A stretch of 64,000 nt of DNA from Acidimicrobiaceae bacterium (GCA_003167415.1 PMTF01000016.1:148-64147), one strand, 5' to 3'. Shown: positions 8,353-17,998, numbered from the stretch's first letter. Numbers and translations are program-made. Notes: generated from the sequence alone by a model not told the origin.

Positions 8353-9593
8353 AGTTCCAACGCCGCCGGATTCCCACCCAGCCCCTCGCGGCGCTGCGCT
8401 GCGTCGGCGCCCGTGACGGCTGGCTCATCGAGACCGCCGACGTCATTCGCGTCGGTTTCGGAGCGGCGGTCGATCACGTCGTCCTCGAACAGGGACTGGA
8501 CGTCGCCGTCGACGCGACGGGGACGCTCCGCCGCCACGACTTAGAAGGCGACGACGGACCGCCCGGCTCGGGCGTGGTCGCCTTCGGGGCATTGCCCTTT
8601 GAACGCTCGGCCCCCAGCCGGCTCGACGTTCCGCAATACTGCGTCACGCAGACCAGTGACGGCGAAACGTGGCTCACCGGACTGGACGGCTCCGACTCGT
8701 GGCGTGAGCTTCTGGACGGTGCGCGCTCCCCGGTGCAAGAGACCCAGAGCCTCCGTTCGCTTTCACTCCAGCCCACCCCCGACGAATACGCGCACAACGT
8801 GGCCCTGGCCGTCGAGATCCTCCGCTCCAAGGAGATCGACAAGGTGGTGCTCGCCAGGTCCGTGCGCGGCACGGTGCCCGAAGCGATCGACGCCGCCGCG
8901 GTCGCCCAACGCCTTCATCATCGTGAGCCGCTGTGCACCATTTTCAGCATCCCCACCAGTGATCAGCATCGATTCGTTGGTGCGACGCCCGAGTTGATTG
9001 CCCGTCGCACCGGCCGAACGTTACGCAGTCACCCCCTCGCCGGCACCATCGCCCTGCCGCCGAACGTCGCGCCCGAGGACTATTTGACCTGGTTGCTCGG
9101 CAGCACCAAGAACCTGCACGAACACAACGTGCCGGTCAACGAAATCGTCACCGCCCTCGAGAGTGTGTACGACGACGTGCGCGCCGACGCCGGGCCATCA
9201 ATCGTGGCGCTGCGCACCCTGGCGCACCTCGGCACCTGGATCGAGGCGTCGTGTCGAAACGAAGCCGACGCGCCCGACGCGCTCGAAGTCTTGCGCCTCT
9301 TGCACCCGACGTCGGCGGTCGGTGGCGTCCCCCGCCGCAGTGCCTACGAACTGATTCGGCGCCTCGAACAGGTCGACCGCGGCTTCTACGCCGGACCGCT
9401 CGGTTGGATCGACGCGAACGGCGACGGCGAGTGGTGGATCGGCTTTCGAGGCGTGATGCTGGCGGGCGCCGAATTCGAAGCGTGGGCCGGCGCCGGCATC
9501 GTCAGTGAGTCGGACCCCATCGCCGAACGCGAGGAGACCAAAGCCAAACTGGCCAGCTTCTTGTCGTCGGTCCTGGTCGACGCCGTTCAGTGA
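8349..9593 (+). CDS. menF: isochorismate synthase
   Basis: Converts chorismate to isochorismate. 414 residues from a GTG that overlaps the menG stop. Chorismate-enzyme motifs: SHPLAGTI, HLGTWIEA, LHPTSAVGGVPR, FYAGPLGWIDANGDGEWWIGFR and AGAGIVSESDPIAEREETKAK. The placement directly after menG supports menaquinone synthesis, although siderophore or salicylate synthases share this fold; no isochorismatase or salicylate genes are nearby. The other men genes are not in the window. Confidence 0.9.
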   Translation: MKFQRRRIPTQPLAALRCVGARDGWLIETADVIRVGFGAAVDHVVLEQGLDVAVDATGTLRRHDLEGDDGPPGSGVVAFGALPFERSAPSRLDVPQYCVTQTSDGETWLTGLDGSDSWRELLDGARSPVQETQSLRSLSLQPTPDEYAHNVALAVEILRSKEIDKVVLARSVRGTVPEAIDAAAVAQRLHHREPLCTIFSIPTSDQHRFVGATPELIARRTGRTLRSHPLAGTIALPPNVAPEDYLTWLLGSTKNLHEHNVPVNEIVTALESVYDDVRADAGPSIVALRTLAHLGTWIEASCRNEADAPDALEVLRLLHPTSAVGGVPRRSAYELIRRLEQVDRGFYAGPLGWIDANGDGEWWIGFRGVMLAGAEFEAWAGAGIVSESDPIAEREETKAKLASFLSSVLVDAVQ

Positions 9594-10306
9594 GCGCCGC
9601 GGCCGAAAGGCCGCTCGATCGCCCACTTGGTGACCAGCCACAGCGCTTCGACCACGATGGCCCGCGACATCTTCGACTCGCCCAACTCACGGTCAGTGAA
9701 GGAGATCGGCACTTCGATGATCGAGGCGCCGGCTCGTCGGGCGCGGTACGTCATCTCGACCTGAAAGCCGTACCCGTCGGCGCTCACGGTCGGAAAGTCA
9801 ATCAACTCCAGCCCCCGCTGGGAATAGACCCGATAACCGGCGGTCGAATCAGCGACGCCGAGACCGAGCATGATCGACGCGTACTGATTGCCGCCGCGCG
9901 AGAGCATTCGACGGGAGAAACTCCACTGCGGAATGTGGCCACCGGGGATGTAGCGCGAGCCGATCACCACGTCGTGGTCTTCGGCGGCACTCAGGAGCAT
10001 CGGCAGCACGTTCGGGTCGTGGCTGAAGTCACAGTCGATCTCGACGAAGTGGTCGTAGCCCTGACCGAGGCCCCAGGCGAAGCCGGCGCGGTACGCGCCG
10101 CCCAGTCCACTTTTCTTCGTTCGTCGAAGTACCGTGATCTGTCCGACTTCGTCGGCGATCTCCTCGGCCAGCTTCGCCGTGCCGTCAGGACTGCCGTCGT
10201 CGACCACCAGCACGTCGCACTGGGGTACGACCTTGCGCAGCGTGCGCAGCATCGACTCCACGTTCAAAATCTCGTTGTACGTGGGCAGAACCACGAGCGT
10301 ACGCAT
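9587..10306 (-). CDS. polyprenol-phosphate mannosyltransferase (GT2, DPM1/Ppm1-like)
   Basis: 239-residue GT2 enzyme that loads a sugar, probably mannose, onto polyprenyl phosphate at the inner membrane face. Motifs: VLPTYNEILNVESML, VVDDGSPDGT, the metal/nucleotide motif EIDCDFSHDP, and the acceptor region GYGFQVEMTYRARRAG with a C-terminal FTDRELGESKMSR. No fused acyltransferase domain or C-terminal membrane helices are present, as in short actinobacterial Ppm1/D2 forms. Its stop overlaps the end of menF by 7 bases (convergent). Confidence 0.88.
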   Translation of the reverse strand: MRTLVVLPTYNEILNVESMLRTLRKVVPQCDVLVVDDGSPDGTAKLAEEIADEVGQITVLRRTKKSGLGGAYRAGFAWGLGQGYDHFVEIDCDFSHDPNVLPMLLSAAEDHDVVIGSRYIPGGHIPQWSFSRRMLSRGGNQYASIMLGLGVADSTAGYRVYSQRGLELIDFPTVSADGYGFQVEMTYRARRAGASIIEVPISFTDRELGESKMSRAIVVEALWLVTKWAIERPFGRGAH

Positions 10307-10389
10307 TGGTCGATTCTACCTGGACCGGCTTTCGACAACCAGGGGCCGATTGTTTGGAGCATCCAAGATGCCACGTTTAAAGTACTGCT

Positions 10390-11451
10390 ATGCCGGAGCC
10401 CGTCAAGAAGAAGCGATTTGCGCTCCCGCGCGAAGTACGCATCATCGTGAGCGTCGGGGCCCTGGTCTTCGTCTTCGCATACTTCGTGCTTCCCCAGTTC
10501 GCGGGGGCTCGCAAATCGCTGCACCTGCTGGCGACGGTGAACCCCGTGCTCGTAGTAGTGGCCGTGCTCTTGGAGATGGCCGCGATCTACGCCTACGTCG
10601 AGCTGACCAAATCAGTGCTTTACCCTTACGCCCCGAGTCGCTACAACCTGCTTCGAGTGAACCTGGCCGGTCTCGCGATCAGCCACGTGGTTCCGGGCGG
10701 CACCGCGCCGGCCGGCGCGCTCTCCTATCGAATCTTCAATGAACTCGGCGTGCCCAAAGAGACCAACGCCTTCGGACTGGCCGTCCAAGGCGCCGGCTCG
10801 GCCGTCGTGTTGAACATGATCTTCTGGTTCGCGTTGGTGATCTCGATTCCGCTGCGGGGTTTCAACCCCGCGTACGGATTCGCCGCTCTGGCCGGCGTCT
10901 TCTTGTTGGCGGCGTTTTTCGGCACAATTCTCCTGATCACCCGGGGTCAGCGCCACGCCGCTAACTGGCTTCGCTGGATCGCTCGCCGGGTCCCCGCGGT
11001 GAACCCCGACAGGATCAGCGCGCTGATCGCCAAGGTCGCCGACCGCATCACCATGCTGGTGAACAACCGACGTACCCTGTGGGCCGCCTTCATGTGGGCC
11101 TCGCTGAATTGGCTCTTCGACGCCGCCTGCCTGTGGGTCTTCATCTGGTCCTTTGGTCACGTGATATCGCCCATCGACCTCCTCGTCGCCTACGGGCTGG
11201 CCAACATCCTGGCGGCAATCCCGATCACGCCGGCGGGATTGGGCATCATCGAGGGAGTCCTGATTCCGACGCTTCACGGCTTCGGCGTGCCTTACAGCCA
11301 GGCGATTCTCGCGGTGTTGTCCTATCGCCTCATCAATTTCTGGATCCCCATTCCCATCGGCGGGATTTCCTACGCCACCCTGATCTGGCGCAAGGAGAAC
11401 GGGCTCGCGCCTAAGCGAGAGCCCGAGACCGGAGCATCGCCAGCCGTTTGA
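10390..11451 (+). CDS. AglD/UPF0104-type integral membrane protein (LPG synthase TM-like)
   Basis: 353 residues with about eight membrane helices and conserved features of the flippase-like UPF0104 family: NLAGLAISHVVPGGTAPAGALSYR and AIPITPAGLGIIEGVLIPTL. Members are related to the membrane domain of lysyl-phosphatidylglycerol synthase. No aminoacyl-transferase domain is fused, so lipid lysylation is not implied. The divergent neighbour is a polyprenol-phosphate mannosyltransferase, which suggests a joint role in cell-envelope glycolipids (inference). The last 41 bases overlap the 3' end of ppk1 on the other strand. Confidence 0.82.
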   Translation: MPEPVKKKRFALPREVRIIVSVGALVFVFAYFVLPQFAGARKSLHLLATVNPVLVVVAVLLEMAAIYAYVELTKSVLYPYAPSRYNLLRVNLAGLAISHVVPGGTAPAGALSYRIFNELGVPKETNAFGLAVQGAGSAVVLNMIFWFALVISIPLRGFNPAYGFAALAGVFLLAAFFGTILLITRGQRHAANWLRWIARRVPAVNPDRISALIAKVADRITMLVNNRRTLWAAFMWASLNWLFDAACLWVFIWSFGHVISPIDLLVAYGLANILAAIPITPAGLGIIEGVLIPTLHGFGVPYSQAILAVLSYRLINFWIPIPIGGISYATLIWRKENGLAPKREPETGASPAV

Positions 11452-13507
11452 ACTCGCTCTGGGCCGAGAAACTGTTCACCGGCTGCAGGCGACGCCAACG
11501 ACGATCCGTGCCGAGGACCCACGTATAGAGATCGTCGCGCCACGTGACTTCGAAGGCCTCGAGGAGTTCTTGTTGGAGCGTGCGATTCTCAATTGGAACC
11601 TGGACTTCGACGCGACGGTCGAGGTTGCGTTCCATGAGATCGGCCGAGCCGAGCCAGATCGAGAACTCCGGCTCCCCGGGGGTCCCGAAGATGAGAATCC
11701 TCGAGTGTTCGAGGAACTCGCCGACCAGGCTGTGCACGGTGATGTTCTCCGACAGTCCGGCGACGCCGGGACGAAGGGAGCAGAGTGTGCGGACCTCGAG
11801 ACGGATCTCGACCCCGGCAGAACTCGCTTCGTAGAGGGCGTCGATGATGGTCGGATCGGTGAGTCCATTGACCTTGATCGAGATTCGACCGGACTCTCCG
11901 TGGTCACGTTGAAGGTTGATGAGTTCAATGACCCTGGTTCGCGTCGACAGCGGGCTCACCATGATCTTCTTGTACTGACCGATTCGTGAAAAGCCGGTGA
12001 GAAAATTGAAGAGCTCACCCACGTCGTCGGTGATGGCGGGGTCACAGGTCAAGAGCCCGAAGTCTTCGTAGGTTCGCGCCGTCTTGCCGTTGTAGTTGCC
12101 GGTGGCGATGTGGACGTAGCGCGCCGTCGTGTGACCTTCACTGCGCAGTACCAGCGCCGTCTTCGAGTGCGTCTTCAAGCCCACGATGCCATAGACCACG
12201 TGGACGCCCGCGTCTTCTAGAGCCTTGGCCCATTCGATGTTGGCCGCCTCGTCGAAGCGGGCCTTCAGCTCCACCAGAGCGGCCACTTGCTTGCCCTGTT
12301 CGGCGGCGTGGATCAGTGAGGCCACGATCGGCGAGTCACCGGAGGTGCGGTACAGCGTCATCTTGATGCCGACGACCTTCGGATCGGCCGCCGCTTGTGC
12401 GATGAACATCTCGACGGAGTCCGTGAAGGACTCGTAGGGGTGGTGCAACAAGATGTCGTCTTCGCGAATCGCGGCGAAGATGTCGGCGACGTGTTCACCG
12501 TCGAGGAGTCGTCGCGGCGTGATTGGAGACCACCCTTCGCCCTTGAGATCGGGCCGATCGATCGCGTAAAGACTCCACAGGTCGTGCAGTCCGAGCGGCG
12601 CGTCGGTGAGGTACACGTTGGATCGGTCGAGTTCGAGTTGGTCGACGAGAAGTTCTAAGAATTCCGGCGACATCCCGCTTTGAATCTCAACGCGCAGGGC
12701 TTCGCCGAATCGCCGTCGACGCAATTCGACTTCGAGGGCCACCAGGAGGTCGTCGGCCTCGTCCTCTTCCAACGTGAGGTCGGCGTTACGGGTGACGCGA
12801 AAAAGGTCGGCGCGTCCAACAGTCATGCCCGAGAACAGTCGACCGAGGTTCGACGTGATCAGGTCTTCCAACATGCACCACTGGCTCTCATTCGCCTGCA
12901 AGAAGCGCGGCAGGGAGTTGGGAACTTTCACGCGCGCACTGCGCTCTTCACCGGTGACGTCATCGCGTACGTACACCGCGATGTTCAACGAGAGGTTCGA
13001 AATCATCGGGAAGGGATGTCCCGGATCGACGGCCAGCGGCGTGAGGACGGGGTACACGTTCTCGTCGAAGTACTTCGTCATTCGGTCGTGGTCGTCGGCG
13101 CTCAGGGAACTAAACGGAACGATCGCAATGCCCTTCTGCGCCAGTTCCGGCAGGAGGACGTCGAGCATGAGTCGGTCCTGGCGCTCGACGAGCGAGAGGA
13201 CCCGCTCACGAATCGATTCGAGCTGCTGACGTGGTCGAACGCCGTCAATCGACGGCGTCTGCACGCCGGCCGCGACTTTGTCTTCCAGACTTACGACGCG
13301 GACCTGAAAGAACTCGTCGATCATGTCGGCGAAGATGGCGACGAATTTGCAGCGATCCAGTATCGGCAACATGTGGTCATCGGCGAGGTCGAGGAGTCGC
13401 GCGCCAAACTCAAGCCGCGACAGTTCTCGGCTTGAAAACCGCTCCGGTCCGAACGATCGGACGTCGATGACGAGCGCGCCCGATTCCTCCGCGTCCATTA
13501 AGTCCAT
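11411..13507 (-). CDS. ppk1: polyphosphate kinase 1
   Basis: Reversibly makes polyphosphate from ATP. 698 residues, full length. N-terminal domain: SSRELSRLEFGARLLDLA and DEFFQVRV. Central ILLHHPYESF and KMTLYRTSGDSPIV. The phospho-acceptor His lies in GLKTHSKTALVLR, and the second catalytic His in FLEHSRILIFG. RYVHIATGNYNGKTARTYEDFGLLT is also present. The start is 28 bases from the start of a divergent SEDS gene, so promoters must overlap. No exopolyphosphatase gene is adjacent. Confidence 0.96.
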   Translation of the reverse strand: MDLMDAEESGALVIDVRSFGPERFSSRELSRLEFGARLLDLADDHMLPILDRCKFVAIFADMIDEFFQVRVVSLEDKVAAGVQTPSIDGVRPRQQLESIRERVLSLVERQDRLMLDVLLPELAQKGIAIVPFSSLSADDHDRMTKYFDENVYPVLTPLAVDPGHPFPMISNLSLNIAVYVRDDVTGEERSARVKVPNSLPRFLQANESQWCMLEDLITSNLGRLFSGMTVGRADLFRVTRNADLTLEEDEADDLLVALEVELRRRRFGEALRVEIQSGMSPEFLELLVDQLELDRSNVYLTDAPLGLHDLWSLYAIDRPDLKGEGWSPITPRRLLDGEHVADIFAAIREDDILLHHPYESFTDSVEMFIAQAAADPKVVGIKMTLYRTSGDSPIVASLIHAAEQGKQVAALVELKARFDEAANIEWAKALEDAGVHVVYGIVGLKTHSKTALVLRSEGHTTARYVHIATGNYNGKTARTYEDFGLLTCDPAITDDVGELFNFLTGFSRIGQYKKIMVSPLSTRTRVIELINLQRDHGESGRISIKVNGLTDPTIIDALYEASSAGVEIRLEVRTLCSLRPGVAGLSENITVHSLVGEFLEHSRILIFGTPGEPEFSIWLGSADLMERNLDRRVEVQVPIENRTLQQELLEAFEVTWRDDLYTWVLGTDRRWRRLQPVNSFSAQSEFKRLAMLRSRALA

Positions 13508-13535
13508 TGGAACATCGTACGACTACTGTTGAATC

Positions 13536-14912
13536 GTGGCGAGACACGCGAATACCGTCGTAGCCCCGGCCAAGCGACCTTCCGTCACCAGAGTGTCACA
13601 AGGTCGTCTCACAGAACTCGGACTGATGATCCTCGCGTGGGTCATCGTCGGATCGTTCTACGTGTTGGCGTCACTCGGGGCGAAGGGTCACCTGCCCGAC
13701 CGCCTCGGCGTCTTCCTCACGTCCATCATCGCTATCTCGCTCGCCATGCACGTATGTATCCGATTCCTCGCGCCTAACGCCTCACAGATCCTCTTGCCAA
13801 TCGCTACGTTGTTGAACGGCGTCGGCTACGTCGAGATCGCTCGGTGGAACCCCCCGTACGCCGGGTACCAAGCTCTGTGGTTCCTGGTCAGCGCAGTCGG
13901 CCTTGTCGCGACATTGATACTGGTTCGTCGCGTGCGCGACCTCGATCGCTATCGCTACCTGACGCTGCTGACGGCCATTGGACTTTTACTGATGCCGCTG
14001 GTTCCCCACATCGGCGAGAACTTAAACGGCGCCCGTCTGTGGGTCGCCGTCGGGCCGATTTCCTTTCAGCCGGTCGAGATCGCCAAAATCCTCCTCGTCT
14101 TCTTCTTCGCTTCGTACTTCGCCGCCAATCGCGAACTGTTGTCGACTCCGACCCAGCGAATCGGTCGATACCAGATAGTCCCGCCCAAAGTCCTGCTGCC
14201 GATTCTCTTCGCGTGGGGCTTTTCGATGGCGATCCTCGGCGCCGAGAACGACATCGGATTCGCGCTTCTGCTCTTCGCGCTGTTCATCTCGATGCTCTGG
14301 GTGACGACCGGTCTCAAGACCTACGTCGTGTTCGGTATGGGGTTGTTCGCCGGGGGCATGTATGTTGCCGCGCGCTACTTCTCGCAAGTGCACTCGCGCC
14401 TAGAGATCTGGTTTAACCCTTGGACCGCGTGTTTCAATCACACTGGCAGCTGTCAACTCGCCTACGGTTGGTACTCACTCGCCGCCGGTGGCATAACCGG
14501 GACCGGCCTCGGACTCGGCCAGGCTGGTCACACCGTCTCCTACCTCACGTCGGACATGATATTGGCCGCGGTTGGCGAAGAACTCGGTTTCCTGGGGATC
14601 ATTTTGATCGTCTGTCTCTTCGCGGCCTTCGTCGGTGAAGGATTTCATATCGCGCAAAAGGCCACGTCGGATTACGTGCGCCTCGCCGCCACCGGCCTGA
14701 CGGCCCTGATGGGATTCCAGGCGTTCTTCATCATGGCCGGCGTACTTCGTGTACTCCCGTTCACCGGCATCACGTTGCCCTTCGTCGCCTACGGCGGTAG
14801 CTCGCTCGTCGCGAACTACCTAATCGTCGCCCTGTTACTGCGGATCTCGGACGAGAACAGTCTCGACCGACGCGGCGGCGAGATCGTCGCCGTGAAATTC
14901 AAGAAACCGTAA
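13536..14912 (+). CDS. SEDS-family (FtsW/RodA/SpoVE) peptidoglycan glycosyltransferase, second copy
   Basis: 458 residues, about 12 membrane helices, GTG start. Shares the SEDS core with RodA: NGARLWVAVGPISFQPVEIAKI, GAENDIGFALLLF, GLGLGQAG, DMILAAVGEELGFLGI and TGITLPFVAYGGSSLVANY. The N-terminal region is extended relative to the 379-residue RodA at 16080-17219. Such longer forms occur in actinobacteria near pbpA/pstP genes, but none is here. It polymerises lipid II or flips it, together with a class B PBP that must be encoded elsewhere. Confidence 0.88.
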   Translation: MARHANTVVAPAKRPSVTRVSQGRLTELGLMILAWVIVGSFYVLASLGAKGHLPDRLGVFLTSIIAISLAMHVCIRFLAPNASQILLPIATLLNGVGYVEIARWNPPYAGYQALWFLVSAVGLVATLILVRRVRDLDRYRYLTLLTAIGLLLMPLVPHIGENLNGARLWVAVGPISFQPVEIAKILLVFFFASYFAANRELLSTPTQRIGRYQIVPPKVLLPILFAWGFSMAILGAENDIGFALLLFALFISMLWVTTGLKTYVVFGMGLFAGGMYVAARYFSQVHSRLEIWFNPWTACFNHTGSCQLAYGWYSLAAGGITGTGLGLGQAGHTVSYLTSDMILAAVGEELGFLGIILIVCLFAAFVGEGFHIAQKATSDYVRLAATGLTALMGFQAFFIMAGVLRVLPFTGITLPFVAYGGSSLVANYLIVALLLRISDENSLDRRGGEIVAVKFKKP

Positions 14913-14985
14913 CCAGTATTTCGAGGGTACGGGTTGGGGAGGTGCCTACCATCAAAGGAAGAACCTCGAAACCACTGGAGCAGTA

Positions 14986-15543
14986 TTGGCACACGTCCGA
15001 TCGCTCACCCACCTCACGCTCGCATCGGCATTGTTGACCTCCCTCCTCTCGGTCTGCGCAACCGACGACCAAGCATTCGCGAGATCCATCAACCTCTGCC
15101 AGGAGACTCAATTGGACGTGCGGTGGGTGGGTGGTGGCGCCGGCCTCGGGCATACCGCGCAATTGATCGTGATCACCAACATCAGCTCGAATGAGTGTCG
15201 GGTGACGGGCTATCCCACAGTGAGAATGACGGGTGGCGCCAGCGTATTGGCGACGATAGCGAAAAGAACTCGAAACGGATACATGGGCGGCCTGGGCGGC
15301 CCAAACGCGACAGTCCCCCTTCCCGTAGTGACTCTTCGAGCGCACCGCGGCACGGCCTCGAGCATGGTCGAGGGTGGCGATATCCCCATTGGCAACGCCA
15401 TCAAGTGCACGATCTACACGAAGGTGTCCATCACCCTCGCCAATTTGAGTGCTCCCTACAGATTCGCCACCAGATTTTCGGGCTGCATTCGTCCCCAAGT
15501 CCACCCCATAGTCAAGGGTGCCAGCGGATCGTCAATGAAGTAG
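14986..15543 (+). CDS. secreted DUF4232-type protein
   Basis: 185 residues from TTG 14986, preceded by TGGAG. N-terminal hydrophobic segment LTLASALLTSLLSVCATDD looks like a signal peptide, possibly a lipoprotein (LLSVCA gives a weak lipobox). The mature part fits DUF4232: a Cys near the start (LCQETQLDVRW), GGGAGLGHTAQLIVITNISSNECRVTGYPTVRM, then a late Cys pair. The function of the family is unknown. It follows the SEDS gene by 73 bases on the same strand. Confidence 0.72.
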   Translation: MAHVRSLTHLTLASALLTSLLSVCATDDQAFARSINLCQETQLDVRWVGGGAGLGHTAQLIVITNISSNECRVTGYPTVRMTGGASVLATIAKRTRNGYMGGLGGPNATVPLPVVTLRAHRGTASSMVEGGDIPIGNAIKCTIYTKVSITLANLSAPYRFATRFSGCIRPQVHPIVKGASGSSMK

Positions 15544-15560
15544 CTGGTGAAGCGGCGAAG

Positions 15561-16067
15561 TTACGCGTAGAAAGCCTGGAGCACGGACTCCGCACAGAGC
15601 ACCGGCGCGCGTACGCCCTGTCGCGTGGCCAGAATCAAGGCGTCGCTGGTGCGACAGTCGAAGACCTCGCGCCCCCTCGGGGTCATGAGGTCGAGTTCGG
15701 CGTAGAAGACGCCGTCGTCGTATCGGGTGATCCGCGCGGCGACGATGTCGGCGTTCAGTCGACGCAAGACTTCGGCCATCACCTCGTGGGTACCCGGTCG
15801 CCGTCCGTCGATCTTGTCCAGGGCGTTGTGTAACGCCACCGCTTCGGTCAGAGCAATCGGAATCGCCAGGTACCGATACGGGGTCTCTTCTTCGATCAGG
15901 TGCACCAGGGGCGAGGAGTCCGAAAGATCGAAGAGCACCGATTCGATGCTCATGACGTTGAACTTCAACGTATCCGGATCGACCAGTTCGGCCTGGTCGG
16001 CCGCGTTGGCACTGGCCTCGAGCGATTCACTCGGCTCGTCGCGCGCCGGCGTCGGTTCGTCGCTCAT
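15561..16067 (-). CDS. bifunctional nuclease family protein (DUF151)
   Basis: 168 residues. The DUF151 core is clear: VLFDLSDSSPLVHLIEEETPYRYLAIPIALTEAVALHNAL, then HEVMAEVLRRLNADIVAARITRYDDGVFYAELDL and CRTSDALILATRQGVRAPVLCAE. Plant and mycobacterial relatives have reported nuclease activity, but the physiological role is unclear. The N-terminal 30 residues are acidic and low in complexity. It is the last gene of the long minus-strand block, 12 bases after rodA. Confidence 0.82.
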   Translation of the reverse strand: MSDEPTPARDEPSESLEASANAADQAELVDPDTLKFNVMSIESVLFDLSDSSPLVHLIEEETPYRYLAIPIALTEAVALHNALDKIDGRRPGTHEVMAEVLRRLNADIVAARITRYDDGVFYAELDLMTPRGREVFDCRTSDALILATRQGVRAPVLCAESVLQAFYA

Positions 16068-16079
16068 CAGGGGTCCAGC

Positions 16080-17219
16080 CTAATTGCCGCTGCGGCGAGA
16101 AATGGAGAGCACCAGCCCTCCGGCGGTGAAGAACACCAGGGCCGCCGATCCGCCGTAACTCAAGAGCGGCAGCGGGATTCCCGTCACCGGCATGATGCCC
16201 ATGGTCATCCCGATGTTCTCGAAGCAGCTGAAGGCGAAGAACACGAAGACGCCGATGCAAATGATGCGACCCATGGTGTCCTTGGCCAAACGGCCGATTC
16301 GAAAGAGTCGGAAGGCGACGAAGGCGAGCAGGAGGAGAATCAGAATGGAACCGCGGAATCCCAACTGCTCACCGATGGCCGTGAAGATGAAGTCCGTGTG
16401 CTGTTCGGGCACGTAACCCAGGTTCGTCTGGAGTCCCTTGAAGAGCCCGGCGCCGGCGATGCCGCCCGAACCTATGGCGTTCTTCGCGTTGTCGACGTTG
16501 TAGATGTACTGCGCCCAATGCGGGCTGGTCGAATTTTGATGGAGGAAGGCCGCGAACCGGTCGATCGCGTAGCGCTGTACCAGATCCAGATAAAACGCCA
16601 GGACGACGCCGATCGAGCCGAGGACGGCGAGCAGCGTCAACAGTCGCGGCGGCACACCGGCCACGACGAGCATGGCACTCACGGTCAACACGATGATGAT
16701 CGACGTGCCGAGGTCGGGTTGCAGCACAATGAGTAGTAGCGGCACCGCCGCCATCACCAAGAGTCGCGCGACGTCGTACATGGTGAGTCCGTCCGGTCTT
16801 CGTTGACAGAACGTGGCGATCGCGAGAATGATAATTAAGACCGTGAATTCACTGGGCTGTATCTGCAAGATGCCGATGCTGTACCAGCGCTGGGCGCCCA
16901 GCGCCGATTGGCCGATGAAGTACACGCCCACCAGTCCGAGCAGCGCGCACACGTAGAACGGTGTGCTGACGATCTCGAGGCGTCGGTAGTCGATCAGCGA
17001 CACGACGTACATCACGATGATGCCGAGTCCGACGAAGAAAGCCTGTCGCTCCAAGTAGTAGTGGGGATTGTCCCCGGCGTTGATGAGACCCTGGCGCGTC
17101 GCGCTGTAGATCATGATGACGCCAGTGACGCCGAGGGCGATGAGTCCACAGGCCAGGCCGAGGTCCAGTCGGTCCTTCGAGCGAATGCGCGTCGACATCG
17201 TGCTGAGGGTGTCGGTCAT
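16080..17219 (-). CDS. rodA: rod-shape SEDS glycosyltransferase RodA
   Basis: 379 residues with about ten membrane helices. SEDS motifs: GAQRWYSIGILQIQPSEFTVLI, LQPDLGTSIIIVLT, LFKGLQTNLGYVPEQHTDFIFTAIGEQLGFRGS and TGIPLPLLSYGGSAALVF. It polymerises lateral-wall peptidoglycan with PBP2. The start overlaps the aroE stop by 4 bases. The MltG transglycosylase lies two genes upstream, so cell-wall genes are mixed with aroE in one operon. Compact length separates it from the longer SEDS protein at 13536. Confidence 0.92.
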   Translation of the reverse strand: MTDTLSTMSTRIRSKDRLDLGLACGLIALGVTGVIMIYSATRQGLINAGDNPHYYLERQAFFVGLGIIVMYVVSLIDYRRLEIVSTPFYVCALLGLVGVYFIGQSALGAQRWYSIGILQIQPSEFTVLIIILAIATFCQRRPDGLTMYDVARLLVMAAVPLLLIVLQPDLGTSIIIVLTVSAMLVVAGVPPRLLTLLAVLGSIGVVLAFYLDLVQRYAIDRFAAFLHQNSTSPHWAQYIYNVDNAKNAIGSGGIAGAGLFKGLQTNLGYVPEQHTDFIFTAIGEQLGFRGSILILLLLAFVAFRLFRIGRLAKDTMGRIICIGVFVFFAFSCFENIGMTMGIMPVTGIPLPLLSYGGSAALVFFTAGGLVLSISRRSGN

Positions 17220-17998
17220 GAGATCACCTTCAGAAGTTGCGCGGCGTCAATGGGCCGGTCCCACCACCATTGCATCTGCAGTGCCGCCTGATGGGCGAGC
17301 ATGCCCAATCCGTTCGCGCTGGGACAGCCCGATCGCTCGTGCAGGGCTCGCCACGCCGACAGGCGAGGTTCGTAGGTGATGTCGACGGCGACGGTGTGCG
17401 CTCCCACGCCTTGCATGACGGCGACGTCCTCGACGCGCCCCTGGATCGGCGTGGCGTTCACGATCAAGTCCACCGGTCGGTACGTCAGCGAGAAATCGTA
17501 GACGTGGTCGTAGCGCGCGACGAGCGCTTCGACCTTGGCTTCATTGCGCGCGTGCACGGCCACTGACGCGACCCCGGCGCGAATGAGCCCGTCGATGATG
17601 GCGCTCGCCGCTCCCCCGGCGCCCAGCACGACCACGTGCGTGCCCTCGACGTTCAGCCCGAACTGCCCGCGAACGGCGTGGACGAAACCGTCACCGTCGG
17701 TGGAAGCGCCCAAGAGACGCCCGTCGTGCACCAGCAGTGAATTGACCGACTGGGTTCTCGTCGCCACTTCGTCGAGTTCGTCGCAAATCTCGACCCCGAA
17801 TCCCTTGAGGGGCATCGTGAGTGACAGGGCGTCGAACTCCTTGCGCACTACTTTGTTCAACTTCGCCTTGTCCTTGGCGCCTAGTTCGACGCGTCGCGAC
17901 GTTCCTTCGAATCCGACCATGGCCAGGGCCGCGTCGTGCAGCTGGGGAGTGAGGGAGTGTTCGATCGGCGAGCCGGCCACGCCGAGACGCCACTTCAT
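17216..17998 (-). CDS. aroE: shikimate dehydrogenase
   Basis: NADPH-dependent reduction of 3-dehydroshikimate. 260 residues. Substrate-binding GSPIEHSLTPQLHDAA, catalytic Lys in LSLTMPLKG, and catalytic Asp in STDGDGF (N is S here). Cofactor loop VVLGAGGAASAIIDGL, then VDLIVNATP and a C-terminal NGLGMLAHQAALQ. SLTMPLK in place of the commoner NVTIPHK is frequent in actinobacterial AroE. Overlaps rodA and mltG by 4 bases at each end, so tightly coupled. Confidence 0.92.
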   Translation of the reverse strand: MKWRLGVAGSPIEHSLTPQLHDAALAMVGFEGTSRRVELGAKDKAKLNKVVRKEFDALSLTMPLKGFGVEICDELDEVATRTQSVNSLLVHDGRLLGASTDGDGFVHAVRGQFGLNVEGTHVVVLGAGGAASAIIDGLIRAGVASVAVHARNEAKVEALVARYDHVYDFSLTYRPVDLIVNATPIQGRVEDVAVMQGVGAHTVAVDITYEPRLSAWRALHERSGCPSANGLGMLAHQAALQMQWWWDRPIDAAQLLKVIS

